A stretch of DNA of 64,000 bases, taken from contig CAMYMC010000017.1 in assembly GCA_947259365.1 (NCBI GenBank), forward strand, positions 1 to 64,000, in the 5' to 3' direction. The notes beneath the pieces were generated by a model. It saw only the letters and a program-made list of their open reading frames with translations, did no database searches and had not been told where the DNA came from. The position numbers were made by a program, and so were the translations under genes. How positions within the stretch are numbered: position 1 is the stretch's first letter; each line of letters starts with the position of its first letter. The DNA comes from an uncultured Acidimicrobiaceae bacterium (GTDB lineage Bacteria > Actinomycetota > Acidimicrobiia > Spongiisociales > UBA5794). This document shows positions 56,512 to 64,000 of the stretch, in pieces.

Positions 56512-57641
56512 GGGATGACGCCGGCGGCCCGCGCCTCGGCCACTTTGGCGTTGTGCTCCTCGAGCGTGACCGAGAAGCCGTGCGCACCCGATTCGTCGAC
56601 GAGGACGTAGTAGCGGAACTCGGTCTCGGCCGGGTCGGCGGCCGCTTCGATCGATGCCAATCTCACACCACCGATCGGCGTGGGCGGCAACCCGGGAATG
56701 CGGTACGTGTTGTAGGGCGATTCGACCTCCAGGTCGCTCTCGAGGACACGGCCGCGGTTCTCCCCGAGGGCGTAGATCACTGTCGCGTCGACCTGGAGCT
56801 GCATCCCGGCGGAGAGCCGGTTGTGGATGACCGAGGAGATGAGCGGCCGGTCCTCGTCGAGCTTCGCCTCCCGCTCGATCAGGGAGGCGACGATGAGGCC
56901 CTCGTAGCGGGTGAGACCGGTCTCGTCGTAGTCGTCCCAGTTCACGCTCCCGACCCGGTTCTCCAGGGTCCGTGCCAGCCGCTGCAGGATCTCCTCCGGT
57001 GTCGCGTCTGCACGGAACTCGTACGTGTCGGGGAAGAGCAGCCCTTCCCACCTGGCGATCTCGGGGACGCCCGCCGGCAGGTCGTCTTCGGGTAGCAAGC
57101 TCGAGAAGACCCCGCCGTCGAGGAGGGTCGCGTCCAGCTCGGCCCGCGAGTACGGCGTCTGGTCGGCAAGCGAGTCGAGCATGGAGCCGAGGTCGAGCCC
57201 TTCGACGACCGTGACGCGGTACACCTCGACGGGTGTGGGCCCGGCAACGAGCGCCTCGATGATCGATTCGTCGTCCGCCCCGGCGACGAGCGTGTAGCGG
57301 CCGGCCTTGAGGTCGGCGGAGCGGCCGCTGCGTCGCACCGCGAGTTCGAACGCCGACGCGTCCGCGATCACCCCCTCGTCCTCGAGGAGGGTGGCGATCG
57401 CCCGTGCCGACGCTCCCGCCGAGATCTCGATGTCGATCTCCTCACCGACGTCGACCCCCGCCTCCGTCTCGTCCGGCGATGCCTCGACCGCGAGTCGCTC
57501 GGCGAGATCTCGACCCACGACGAACACCACGACGACGAGCACGACGACGATGACGGCCTTGAGGATCCGCCATGCCCAGTGCGGCCGCGGCGGCGGCTCG
57601 AAGGGCTCGAGCTGCGGCGGCGCCAACGGTGGAGAGGTCAC
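56508..57641 (-). CDS. mltG: Endolytic murein transglycosylase MltG (YceG-like)
   Basis: The product is 377 aa, membrane-anchored. Pro-rich cytoplasmic tail (1-25), one membrane helix (about 28-50), a LysM-like subdomain, and the catalytic YceG domain with WEGLLFPDTYEF, the catalytic Glu in VASLIEREA, SSVIHNRLSAGMQLQVDATVIYALG and YNTYRIPGLPPTPI. It cuts nascent peptidoglycan and can end glycan chains. GTG 57641 shares GTGA with the ruvX stop. Confidence 0.95.
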   Translation of the reverse strand: MTSPPLAPPQLEPFEPPPRPHWAWRILKAVIVVVLVVVVFVVGRDLAERLAVEASPDETEAGVDVGEEIDIEISAGASARAIATLLEDEGVIADASAFELAVRRSGRSADLKAGRYTLVAGADDESIIEALVAGPTPVEVYRVTVVEGLDLGSMLDSLADQTPYSRAELDATLLDGGVFSSLLPEDDLPAGVPEIARWEGLLFPDTYEFRADATPEEILQRLARTLENRVGSVNWDDYDETGLTRYEGLIVASLIEREAKLDEDRPLISSVIHNRLSAGMQLQVDATVIYALGENRGRVLESDLEVESPYNTYRIPGLPPTPIGGVRLASIEAAADPAETEFRYYVLVDESGAHGFSVTLEEHNAKVAEARAAGVIP

Positions 57642-58066
57642 CGCGAATCCCGACCGGATCGGTCGAGGAAGGCCTGGAGCATGACAGCGGCGGCCACCTT
57701 GTCTCGGGTCCGTCTCCGTTCGGCCCGGCTCACACCTCCCTCGAGGAGGGCCCGTTCGGCCGTGTGGCTCGTGAACCGTTCGTCCATCAACTCGACTCCG
57801 CACTCCACCGCTTCGGCCACCTCGGCTGCGAAGGCCCGCGCCGCCGCCGCGGACGGACCCTCCTCACCGGACAACGAGATGGGCAGACCCACCACGATGA
57901 GGGAAACGTCGTTGTCGGCGACCAAGTTCCGAATGACGGCGAGTGCGTCCTCACGCGTTCTGTCGATCACGCCGTGGGGCTGGGCGATCATACCGAGGGG
58001 ATCGGACAACGCCACGCCAATCCTGCGGCTCCCCGGGTCGAGCCCGAGGACGCGTGAGCCGCTCAT
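57638..58066 (-). CDS. ruvX: Holliday-junction resolvase-like / pre-16S rRNA nuclease YqgF
   Basis: The product is 142 aa, RNase H-like fold. LGLDPGSRRIGVALSD, VVGLPISLSGEEG, VELMDERFTSHTAE and RDKVAAAVMLQAFLD give the acidic residues of the active site. The family processes the 5' end of 16S rRNA. ATG 58066 shares ATGA with the alaS stop. alaS-ruvX-mltG-aroE is the standard actinobacterial order. Confidence 0.95.
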   Translation of the reverse strand: MSGSRVLGLDPGSRRIGVALSDPLGMIAQPHGVIDRTREDALAVIRNLVADNDVSLIVVGLPISLSGEEGPSAAAARAFAAEVAEAVECGVELMDERFTSHTAERALLEGGVSRAERRRTRDKVAAAVMLQAFLDRSGRDSR

Positions 58067-60684
58067 CGTCCGGCGAGCGCCTCTCGCGCCGCCCGTCCCG
58101 CCTCGGCAACGGCCGCCTCGATCTCATCACCGCTGGGCCCGCCGGCCTGGGCGAGCGCCGCATCCCGACTTCCCCCGCCGCCGAGCACGCGCGCTCCGGG
58201 CGCGATGATGTCACCTGCCGAGACGCCGGCATCGACGAGGTCGGGAGATACGAAGCCGACGAGGGCCCCCTTGCCGTCGTGCGACGACCCGATGACCCCG
58301 ACCCCCGGGCCGAGCCCCTCCCGGACCCTGAAGGCGAGGGCGCGCAGCTCCGCAGCGCCGAGGTCGGGCGCGGTCGCCGCGACGACGCGCCTCCCCTCGA
58401 GCTCCTCGGCGGTGGCCAGGATCGCGGTTGCCACTTCGTCGCGGGTCTGCGCCTCGAACGCGGCAAGTCGCTCCTCCTGGTCCTTCATTCTCCTCGAGAC
58501 GGCCTCGGCCGCCGAGACGAGCGTCCCCGGTTGGGCGCGGAGCAGGTTCTCGGCGGTGCGGATCTGGCGACGGAGGTCGATGAGGTGCTCGTACGCCTTC
58601 GTCCCGGTCAGCGCCTCGACCCGGCGGGTGTTGGCCGCCACGGACCCTTCGGACACGAGCACGAGCGGCCCGACCTGCCCGGTCGAGCCGACGTGCGTGC
58701 CACCGCAGAACTCGACGGAGTAGTCACCGGCCCGCACCACCCGCACCCTGTCGCCGTACTTGTCCCCGAAGAAGGCGAGCGCTCCCATGGCCTCGGCTTC
58801 GGTCTTCGTCGTCTCTACGGTCGTGACGTCCGCGTTCTCGATGATGCGCTCGTTGGCGGCCCGCTCGACCGCAGCGAGCTCCTCGCCGTCGAGGGCGTCG
58901 AAGTGGCTGAAATCGAACCGGAGACGCTCCGGGGCGACGAGCGAGCCGGCCTGGTGGACGTGGTCGCCGACCATGCGACGCAGCGCCCAGTGGAGGAGGT
59001 GGGTGCCGGTGTGGTTCTTGCGGATGTGCTCGCGCCGCTCACCGTCGACGGACGTCTCGGCGTCCTGGCCGACACGGATCTCGCCCTCGACGATCGTCCC
59101 GCGGTGACCGTGCACCCCGGCAAGGGCGTACTTCGTGTCCTCGACTCGGACGACGCCGGTCTCGGTCCTCACCGTCCCGGCGTCGCCGATCTGACCGCCC
59201 GCCTCGGCGTAGAAGGGCGTTCTGTCGAGGAACACCTCGACGGGCTGGCCGGCCTCGGCCCTCTCCACCGCCTCGCCGTCGCGGATGATCGACAGGACCC
59301 GGCCGACGCCGGCTTCGGTCTCGTACCCGGTGAACTCCGACGGCTCGATCCCCCGCAACAACGAGAGGTATGCCTCTTGGCGCGCCGCTTCGTCACCTCC
59401 CCGGTACGCCTCACGGGATCGGACGCGCTGGCGATCCATCTCGGCGTCGAACCCGGCCCGGTCGAGCTCGTAGCCGCGCTCGGTGAGGATCTCCGCGGTG
59501 ACGTCGATCGGGAACCCGTACGTGTCGTGGAGTTTGAACGCCGTCGCGCCGTCGAGCTTGCCGCCGGCGGCGAACTCGGCGATCTCGACGTCCAACAACG
59601 CGCTCCCGGATGCCAGCGTGCGGCGGAACGCGTGCTCCTCGCGTTCGACGGTCTCGACGATGAGACCCTCGTTGGAACGCAGGTCCGGGTAGGCGTCACC
59701 CATGACGCCGATCGTGGCGCGCACGAGCTCGACCATCACCGGGGTCTCAGTGCCGTAGAGGAACGCGTGACGGACGCTGCGGCGCAGCAATCTCCGCAGA
59801 ACGTAGCCGCGGCCCTCGTTGGACGGCACCACACCGTCGTTGATGAGAAACGTCACCGACCGCCCGTGGTCCGCCATGATCCGCAGGCTGACGTCGGACC
59901 GCGACGCTTCGCCGAAGGACAGACCGCACGTCCTCTCGGCCGCGGCCATCACCGGCCGCATGAGGTCGGTGGCGAAGACCGACTCGACGCTCTGGAGCAA
60001 CACGGCGAAGCGCTCGAGGCCGAGCCCGGTGTCGATGTTCTTGGCGGGAAGGTCACCGACGACGTGATACGGCTCGTCCTGGATGTTCTGCATGAACACG
60101 AGGTTCCAGAACTCCATGAACCGTTCTTCATCGACGACCGGACCCCCCTCCGGCCCGAACTCGGGTCCCTTGTCGTAGAACAGCTCCGACGACGGCCCGC
60201 AGGGACCGGGCACCCCCATCTGCCAGAAGTTGTCCTCGCCCCGTCGTTGCACTCGATCCGAGGGCACACCGACCCCGTCGATCCAGATCTCGGCTGCCTC
60301 GTCGTCGGTCTCGTGGACGGTGTACCAGAGACGGTCCGGGTCGAGCCCGAACCCCTCGGTCGCCAGGTCGTACGCCCAGGGGATCGCCTTCTCCTTGAAG
60401 TAGTCGCCGAACGAGAAGTTGCCGAGCATCTCGAAGAACGTGAGATGACGCGCCGTCGTGCCTACCACGTCGATGTCGGACGTTCTGGCGCACTTCTGGG
60501 CGCTGGCGGCCCGAGCGTAGGGCGCCTTCTCTTCTCCCAGCATGTAGGGCTTGAACGGGACCATGCCCGCGCTCGTCAGCAACAGCGTCGGATCGATCGG
60601 GATCAGCGATGCGCTCGGGACGATCTCGTGGCCTCGGGCGGCGAAGAACTCGAGAAACGTGCGGCGGATCGTGTCGTGGTCCAT
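58063..60684 (-). CDS. alaS: Alanyl-tRNA synthetase
   Basis: The product is 873 aa, full length. Class II core (about 1-240: RRTFLEFFAARGH, TARHLTFFEMLGNFSFGDYFK), tRNA-recognition domain, the editing domain with the zinc motif HTGTHLLHWALRR and CGGTHVGSTGQVG, and C-Ala (about 740-873) with the DHHA1-type ending GGGSRDAALAQAGG. The start is ATG 60684 at MDHDTIRRTFLEF. It follows hisS by 44 bp. Confidence 0.97.
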   Translation of the reverse strand: MDHDTIRRTFLEFFAARGHEIVPSASLIPIDPTLLLTSAGMVPFKPYMLGEEKAPYARAASAQKCARTSDIDVVGTTARHLTFFEMLGNFSFGDYFKEKAIPWAYDLATEGFGLDPDRLWYTVHETDDEAAEIWIDGVGVPSDRVQRRGEDNFWQMGVPGPCGPSSELFYDKGPEFGPEGGPVVDEERFMEFWNLVFMQNIQDEPYHVVGDLPAKNIDTGLGLERFAVLLQSVESVFATDLMRPVMAAAERTCGLSFGEASRSDVSLRIMADHGRSVTFLINDGVVPSNEGRGYVLRRLLRRSVRHAFLYGTETPVMVELVRATIGVMGDAYPDLRSNEGLIVETVEREEHAFRRTLASGSALLDVEIAEFAAGGKLDGATAFKLHDTYGFPIDVTAEILTERGYELDRAGFDAEMDRQRVRSREAYRGGDEAARQEAYLSLLRGIEPSEFTGYETEAGVGRVLSIIRDGEAVERAEAGQPVEVFLDRTPFYAEAGGQIGDAGTVRTETGVVRVEDTKYALAGVHGHRGTIVEGEIRVGQDAETSVDGERREHIRKNHTGTHLLHWALRRMVGDHVHQAGSLVAPERLRFDFSHFDALDGEELAAVERAANERIIENADVTTVETTKTEAEAMGALAFFGDKYGDRVRVVRAGDYSVEFCGGTHVGSTGQVGPLVLVSEGSVAANTRRVEALTGTKAYEHLIDLRRQIRTAENLLRAQPGTLVSAAEAVSRRMKDQEERLAAFEAQTRDEVATAILATAEELEGRRVVAATAPDLGAAELRALAFRVREGLGPGVGVIGSSHDGKGALVGFVSPDLVDAGVSAGDIIAPGARVLGGGGSRDAALAQAGGPSGDEIEAAVAEAGRAAREALAGR

Positions 60685-60728
60685 GGGTCGGGCAACCTTA
60701 GCGACGGGGCCGCTACCCAACGGAGGCG

Positions 60729-62051
60729 TCACCGGCCGAGCGCCTCCCGGCAAACGGCGGCGAGTTCTGGCCGGCGGACCTCGCGGCTCTCTCCGGTGGC
60801 GAGGTCCTTGATCTGAGCCGTTCCGGCCTCCCACTCCGTCTCGCCGACGATGACGGCGAGGCGGTGTCCCCTCCTGTCGGCGTAGCGAAGCTGGTTGCCG
60901 AGCTTGCGTGCGTCGGGAAACAGCTCCACCGCCAGCCCGCCCCGGCGGAGGCCGTCGGCGAGAGCGACGAGGTCGGCGAGACGCTCGTCGCCGAACATGA
61001 GAACGAGGACCTCGGCGGGCGTCCTCGCCGCCCGCGTCATGCCCAGCTCCTCCATCGCTGCGAGCAACCGATCGACGCCGAGCGAGGCGCCGACCCCGGG
61101 CAGTCGCTGTGAGGTGTACAGCGACGCCAGGTCGTCGTAGCGCCCGCCCGAGCAGATGCTGCCGATGCCGGGGAGGTCGTCGAGATAGGTCTCGTACACC
61201 GTTCCCGTGTAGTAGTCGAGCCCGCGGGCGGTGGCGACGTCCACGACGAGGCGCCCGCCTGCGGGTGTTCGCTGCATTCCCTCGACCACGGCGATGAGCT
61301 CGCGCCGGCCCCGCTCTCCGATCTCGCTGCCGACGACGAGCGACCCGAGCCCGTCGAGAACCGTGTCGACGTCGTCGCCCAGCCCACCGAGTCCAACGAT
61401 CTCATCGGCCTGGGCCTCGGTGGTCCCGGCGGTCTCGACGAGCTCGGCGCGGACCGCATCAGCACCGACCTTGGCGAGCTTGTCGAGCGCCCGCAGCACC
61501 GGCACCGAGGAGGCGGCCAGGCCGAGCCGGTCCAGCAGCCCGGCGAGGACCCTGCGGTTGTTGATGCGGATCGAGAACCGCTCGAAGCCGAGGGCATCCA
61601 ACAGGTCGGAGATCACGAGCCCGGTCTCGATGTCGGCTGCGATGCTCCCGGTTCCGATGGTGTCGAAGTCACACTGCACGAATTCCCGGTAGCGACCGCG
61701 CTGGGGGCGTTCCCCGCGCCAGACCGCTCCGACGTGGTAGCGCTTGAACGGCATGCCGAGGTCTCCCGCGTGCTGGGCGACGAACCGCGCCAGCGGCACG
61801 GTGAGGTCGAAGCGCAGTGCGACGTCGCGCCCTCCGGCGTCTTCGAAGCGGTAGAGCTGCTTGTCGCTCTCGTCACCGCCCTTTCCGAGCAGGATCTCGC
61901 TGAACTCGAGCGCAGGTGTGTCGATGGGGCTGAAGCCGTAGCTGCGGTACACCGCCTTCGCCGTCTCGATGACGTGCTCGCGCGGCATCATGGCCTCCGG
62001 GAGCATGTCCCTGAAGCCCTTCAACCTGCGCGGTGTGATCCGGTCGTTCAT
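60729..62051 (-). CDS. hisS: Histidyl-tRNA synthetase
   Basis: The product is 440 aa. Class II core with the N-terminal RRLKGFRDMLPEAM, motif 2 GRYREFVQCDFD, the HisA motif GLDYYTGTVYE, motif 3 GVGASLGVDRLL, and the C-terminal anticodon domain (LADGLRRGGLAVELFPD, YADRRGHRLAVIVGETE). ATG 62051 is the family start. No histidine-rich leader was found upstream. Confidence 0.97.
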   Translation of the reverse strand: MNDRITPRRLKGFRDMLPEAMMPREHVIETAKAVYRSYGFSPIDTPALEFSEILLGKGGDESDKQLYRFEDAGGRDVALRFDLTVPLARFVAQHAGDLGMPFKRYHVGAVWRGERPQRGRYREFVQCDFDTIGTGSIAADIETGLVISDLLDALGFERFSIRINNRRVLAGLLDRLGLAASSVPVLRALDKLAKVGADAVRAELVETAGTTEAQADEIVGLGGLGDDVDTVLDGLGSLVVGSEIGERGRRELIAVVEGMQRTPAGGRLVVDVATARGLDYYTGTVYETYLDDLPGIGSICSGGRYDDLASLYTSQRLPGVGASLGVDRLLAAMEELGMTRAARTPAEVLVLMFGDERLADLVALADGLRRGGLAVELFPDARKLGNQLRYADRRGHRLAVIVGETEWEAGTAQIKDLATGESREVRRPELAAVCREALGR

Positions 62052-62087
62052 ACGCTTGCCGGTGACGCCTCCGATCCCGGCACGCGG

Positions 62088-62276
62088 TCAGTCTCCACCC
62101 GGGGCGACGCGCTCGGCGACGGCGTCGAGCATGTCGGCGAAGCTGCGGGCGCCGCGCCGGGCCAGGTTCGCCGGCGTCAGCCGCTCCCGGGCTCGCTTCA
62201 CCTTCACGGCCAGCCAGCCGAGCACGCCGGCGGAACTCACCGCCCCGAGGAGAAACCATCGCAGCCTCACGAGCAC
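62088..62276 (-). CDS. Small single-pass membrane protein
   Basis: The product is 62 aa. A hydrophobic helix (about 5-25, FLLGAVSSAGVLGWLAV) is followed by a basic amphipathic tail (KVKRARERLTPANLARRGAR). Small membrane proteins of this kind are common between rarA and alaS in actinobacteria; no function is known to me. The start is GTG 62276, with GTG 62270 as an alternative. Confidence 0.65.
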   Translation of the reverse strand: MLVRLRWFLLGAVSSAGVLGWLAVKVKRARERLTPANLARRGARSFADMLDAVAERVAPGGD

Positions 62277-62289
62277 GGACGCAGCGTAG

Positions 62290-63657
62290 TCACGCCTGCG
62301 GGGCCGCCCCCGGGCGGGGCTGCTTGCCGAGCCGGCGGTCGATGGCGGCGAGCCGATCTGCGATCACGGCCTCGGCGCCGAGCGAGCGGGGCTCGTAGAG
62401 GATCGCATCGGTCGACCCGTCAGGGAGATACTGCTGGGGAAGCACACCCGTCGGGTCGTCGTGGGGGTACACGTAGCCGACGCTCTCCCCCATCGCCCGC
62501 TCACCCTCGGTTGCGGCGGAGCGAAGGTGCGCGGGGACTCCGGCCGCCGGCGTCCGCTCGACGAGGTCGCGAGCGCGTCCCATGGCCGCCCCGACCGAGT
62601 TCGACTTCGGTGCCGTCGCCAGGTAGAGCGCAGCCTCTGACAGCGCATAGGCCGCCTCCGGAAGCCCGACGACGCGCAGCGCGTCGAACGCGGCGACGGC
62701 GATGCCGAGCGCGTCCGGATCGGCCAGCCCGACGTCCTCGGAGGCGAGGATGATCATCCGGCGGGCGATGAACTGCGGATCCTCGCCAGCCTCGAGCATC
62801 GTATGGAGCCAATAGAGCGCGGCGTCCGGGTCGGAGCCGCGGACGCTCTTGATGAACGCGGAGATGACGTCGTAGTGCCGGTCCCCCGACTTGTCGTAGC
62901 GGATGATGCGCCGCTGCAGGGCCTCGGCGACTTCCTCGTCCCCGATCGTCGAATCCCGGCCCCCGGCGATCGCTGCCGCCACCTCGAGGGTGTTGAGGGC
63001 GAGCCGGGCGTCACCGCCGACCCGCGCCGCGATGGTGTCCAGCGCCTCCGGCTCCAGCCGCGGCGCTCCCCCGAGGCCTCGCGCGGGGTCGCTGTGGGCA
63101 CGGGCGACGAGCACCTCCATGTCCGCAGGACGGATGGGCTCGGTGCGAAAGATCGTGGCCCGCGACACGAGCGGCGCGTTGACCTCGAAGAACGGATTCT
63201 CCGTCGTCGCCCCGATGAGAACGACGGTGCCGTCCTCGACCGCGGGGAGGAGCGCGTCCTGCTGTGCTTTGTTGAACCGGTGGATCTCGTCGAGGAACAG
63301 CACGGTCCGCCCGTCGCCGTCCTCGAGTCGCCTGGCCCCGGTCGCCAGCACCTCGCGCACGTCCTTGACGCCGGCCGACACCGCGGACAACTGGACGAAC
63401 ATCGCCTCCGACTCGGCGGCAACGACCCGTGCGAGCGTCGTCTTGCCCGTCCCCGGTGGGCCCCACAGGATCATCGAGAGGAGCCGCCCCGAGTCGACGA
63501 TCGAGCGGAACGCCGCCGACGACGCGGTGAGGTGGCCCTGACCGACGATCTCTTCGAGCCCGACCGGACGCATCCGATCGGCGAGGGGCGCAGCGGCCCG
63601 GCGACGACCGGCGCGCTCGTCGGCAAAGAGGTCGTCCTGAGACTCAGGCGGCGGCAT
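62290..63657 (-). CDS. rarA: Replication-associated recombination protein A (MgsA/WRNIP1 family AAA+ ATPase)
   Basis: The product is 455 aa. AAA+ domain with Walker A WGPPGTGKTTLA, Walker B LFLDEIHRF, sensor 1 GATTENPFFE; then the lid, and the C-terminal MgsA tetramerisation domain (RHYDVISAFIKSVRGSDPDAALYWL, YVYPHDDPTG). It acts at stalled replication forks. The start is ATG 63657 with GGGGAG upstream; the frame extends upstream without homology. An N-terminal QDDLF resembles a beta-clamp binding motif. Confidence 0.95.
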   Translation of the reverse strand: MPPPESQDDLFADERAGRRRAAAPLADRMRPVGLEEIVGQGHLTASSAAFRSIVDSGRLLSMILWGPPGTGKTTLARVVAAESEAMFVQLSAVSAGVKDVREVLATGARRLEDGDGRTVLFLDEIHRFNKAQQDALLPAVEDGTVVLIGATTENPFFEVNAPLVSRATIFRTEPIRPADMEVLVARAHSDPARGLGGAPRLEPEALDTIAARVGGDARLALNTLEVAAAIAGGRDSTIGDEEVAEALQRRIIRYDKSGDRHYDVISAFIKSVRGSDPDAALYWLHTMLEAGEDPQFIARRMIILASEDVGLADPDALGIAVAAFDALRVVGLPEAAYALSEAALYLATAPKSNSVGAAMGRARDLVERTPAAGVPAHLRSAATEGERAMGESVGYVYPHDDPTGVLPQQYLPDGSTDAILYEPRSLGAEAVIADRLAAIDRRLGKQPRPGAAPQA

Positions 63658-63718
63658 GTGCGCTCCCCGACATTCGACCGTCGGCAACGCGTCGCACGCT
63701 CGTGCCCATCGCTGAACC

Positions 63719-64000
63719 TCAGTCGCCTTCTTCCCAGGCCGCCCGCACTTCGGGGCGCAGCTCGATGCCGAGCTCGGAGAGCTGGGCGGGATCCACCCGC
63801 GACGGGGATCCGGTGAGCGGATCTCCACCCGTCTGCGTCTTCGGGAATGGGATGACCTCGCGGATGTTGGGCTCGCCCTGGATGATCGCGATCATCCGGT
63901 CGATTCCGATGGCGAACCCGGCATGCGGCGGCGTCCCGTAGCGCAGCGCCTCGAGGAACCAGCCGAACCGACGCTGCGCGTCCTCGGCGCCGATCCCGAG
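63719..64000 (-). CDS. aspS: Aspartyl-tRNA synthetase, C-terminal end
   Basis: Only the last 93 codons are in the window; the frame runs off the right edge. The translated end contains [17 protein letters not shown], the motif 3 block [35 protein letters not shown] and the tail [17 protein letters not shown], which are diagnostic of bacterial AspRS. It ends in TGA at 63719. It precedes rarA by 61 bp on the same strand, the usual actinobacterial neighbourhood. Confidence 0.95.
   Translation of the reverse strand, partial: LGIGAEDAQRRFGWFLEALRYGTPPHAGFAIGIDRMIAIIQGEPNIREVIPFPKTQTGGDPLTGSPSRVDPAQLSELGIELRPEVRAAWEEGD

Noticed and set aside
57943-60816. Open frame of 957 codons on the plus strand opposite alaS
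   Set aside because: Shadow of alaS; low complexity Arg/Gly/Val/Asp-rich translation without motifs.

Overview
The window is a high-GC, gene-dense bacterial chromosome segment with no mobile element, rRNA, tRNA or CRISPR array. Gene content and order point to a deep-branching actinobacterium (Acidimicrobiia-like; this assignment is an inference). The signs are an mIHF-type nucleoid protein, a PriA without helicase motifs, PyrR-controlled pyr genes running into mihF/rpoZ/coaBC/priA/def/fmt, the infC-rpmI-rplT-trmH-pheST run followed by argF, mpg and tyrS, and a type IV pilus cluster set between aroE and aroCKB. Most genes lie on the minus strand and many starts overlap the preceding stop (ATGA, GTGA, TGATG).

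Layout. 1-532: the end of an LPXTG cell-wall protein. 627-5801: tyrS, a class A PBP (plus strand), mpg, argF. 5798-11420: pheT, pheS, an rRNA methyltransferase gene, rplT, rpmI, infC. 11611-15112: ribH, ribBA, ribE and ribD under an FMN riboswitch. 15227-25441: an ECF sigma gene with a seven-repeat membrane protein, divergent from a four-gene FtsX/ABC exporter operon. 25562-29529: a REC-GGDEF regulator, rpe, ppk2 (plus strand), fmt, def. 29586-33723: priA, coaBC, rpoZ, a CMP-kinase-like gene, mihF. 33797-42546: pyrF, pyrD, carB, carA, pyrC, pyrB, pyrR. 42703-46403: nusB, efp, aroB, aroK, aroC. 46521-55646: pilP-, pilO-, pilN-like genes, pilM, pilD, pilA, pilC, pilT, pilB. 55726-64000: aroE, mltG, ruvX, alaS, hisS, a small membrane protein, rarA, and the 3' end of aspS.

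Regulation can be read directly at several places. Upstream of pheST there is a promoter, a 21-codon leader ORF with three Phe codons (FAFAF) and an intrinsic terminator, which together resemble a pheST attenuator. Upstream of pyrR there is a PyrR-binding RNA motif beside the ribosome binding site of a 27-codon ORF whose stop overlaps the pyrR start. infC has a consensus promoter whose -35 box covers the ribH stop, a leader hairpin and terminator, and an AUC start codon. ribD carries a textbook FMN riboswitch. pilA has a candidate sigma-28-like promoter and two palindromic repeats upstream.

The least explained part is the 15.2-25.4 kb block: an ECF sigma factor coupled to a membrane-anchored, probably beta-propeller protein with seven Cys-pair repeats, facing a heteromeric exporter with two different very large FtsX permeases and two different ATPases.
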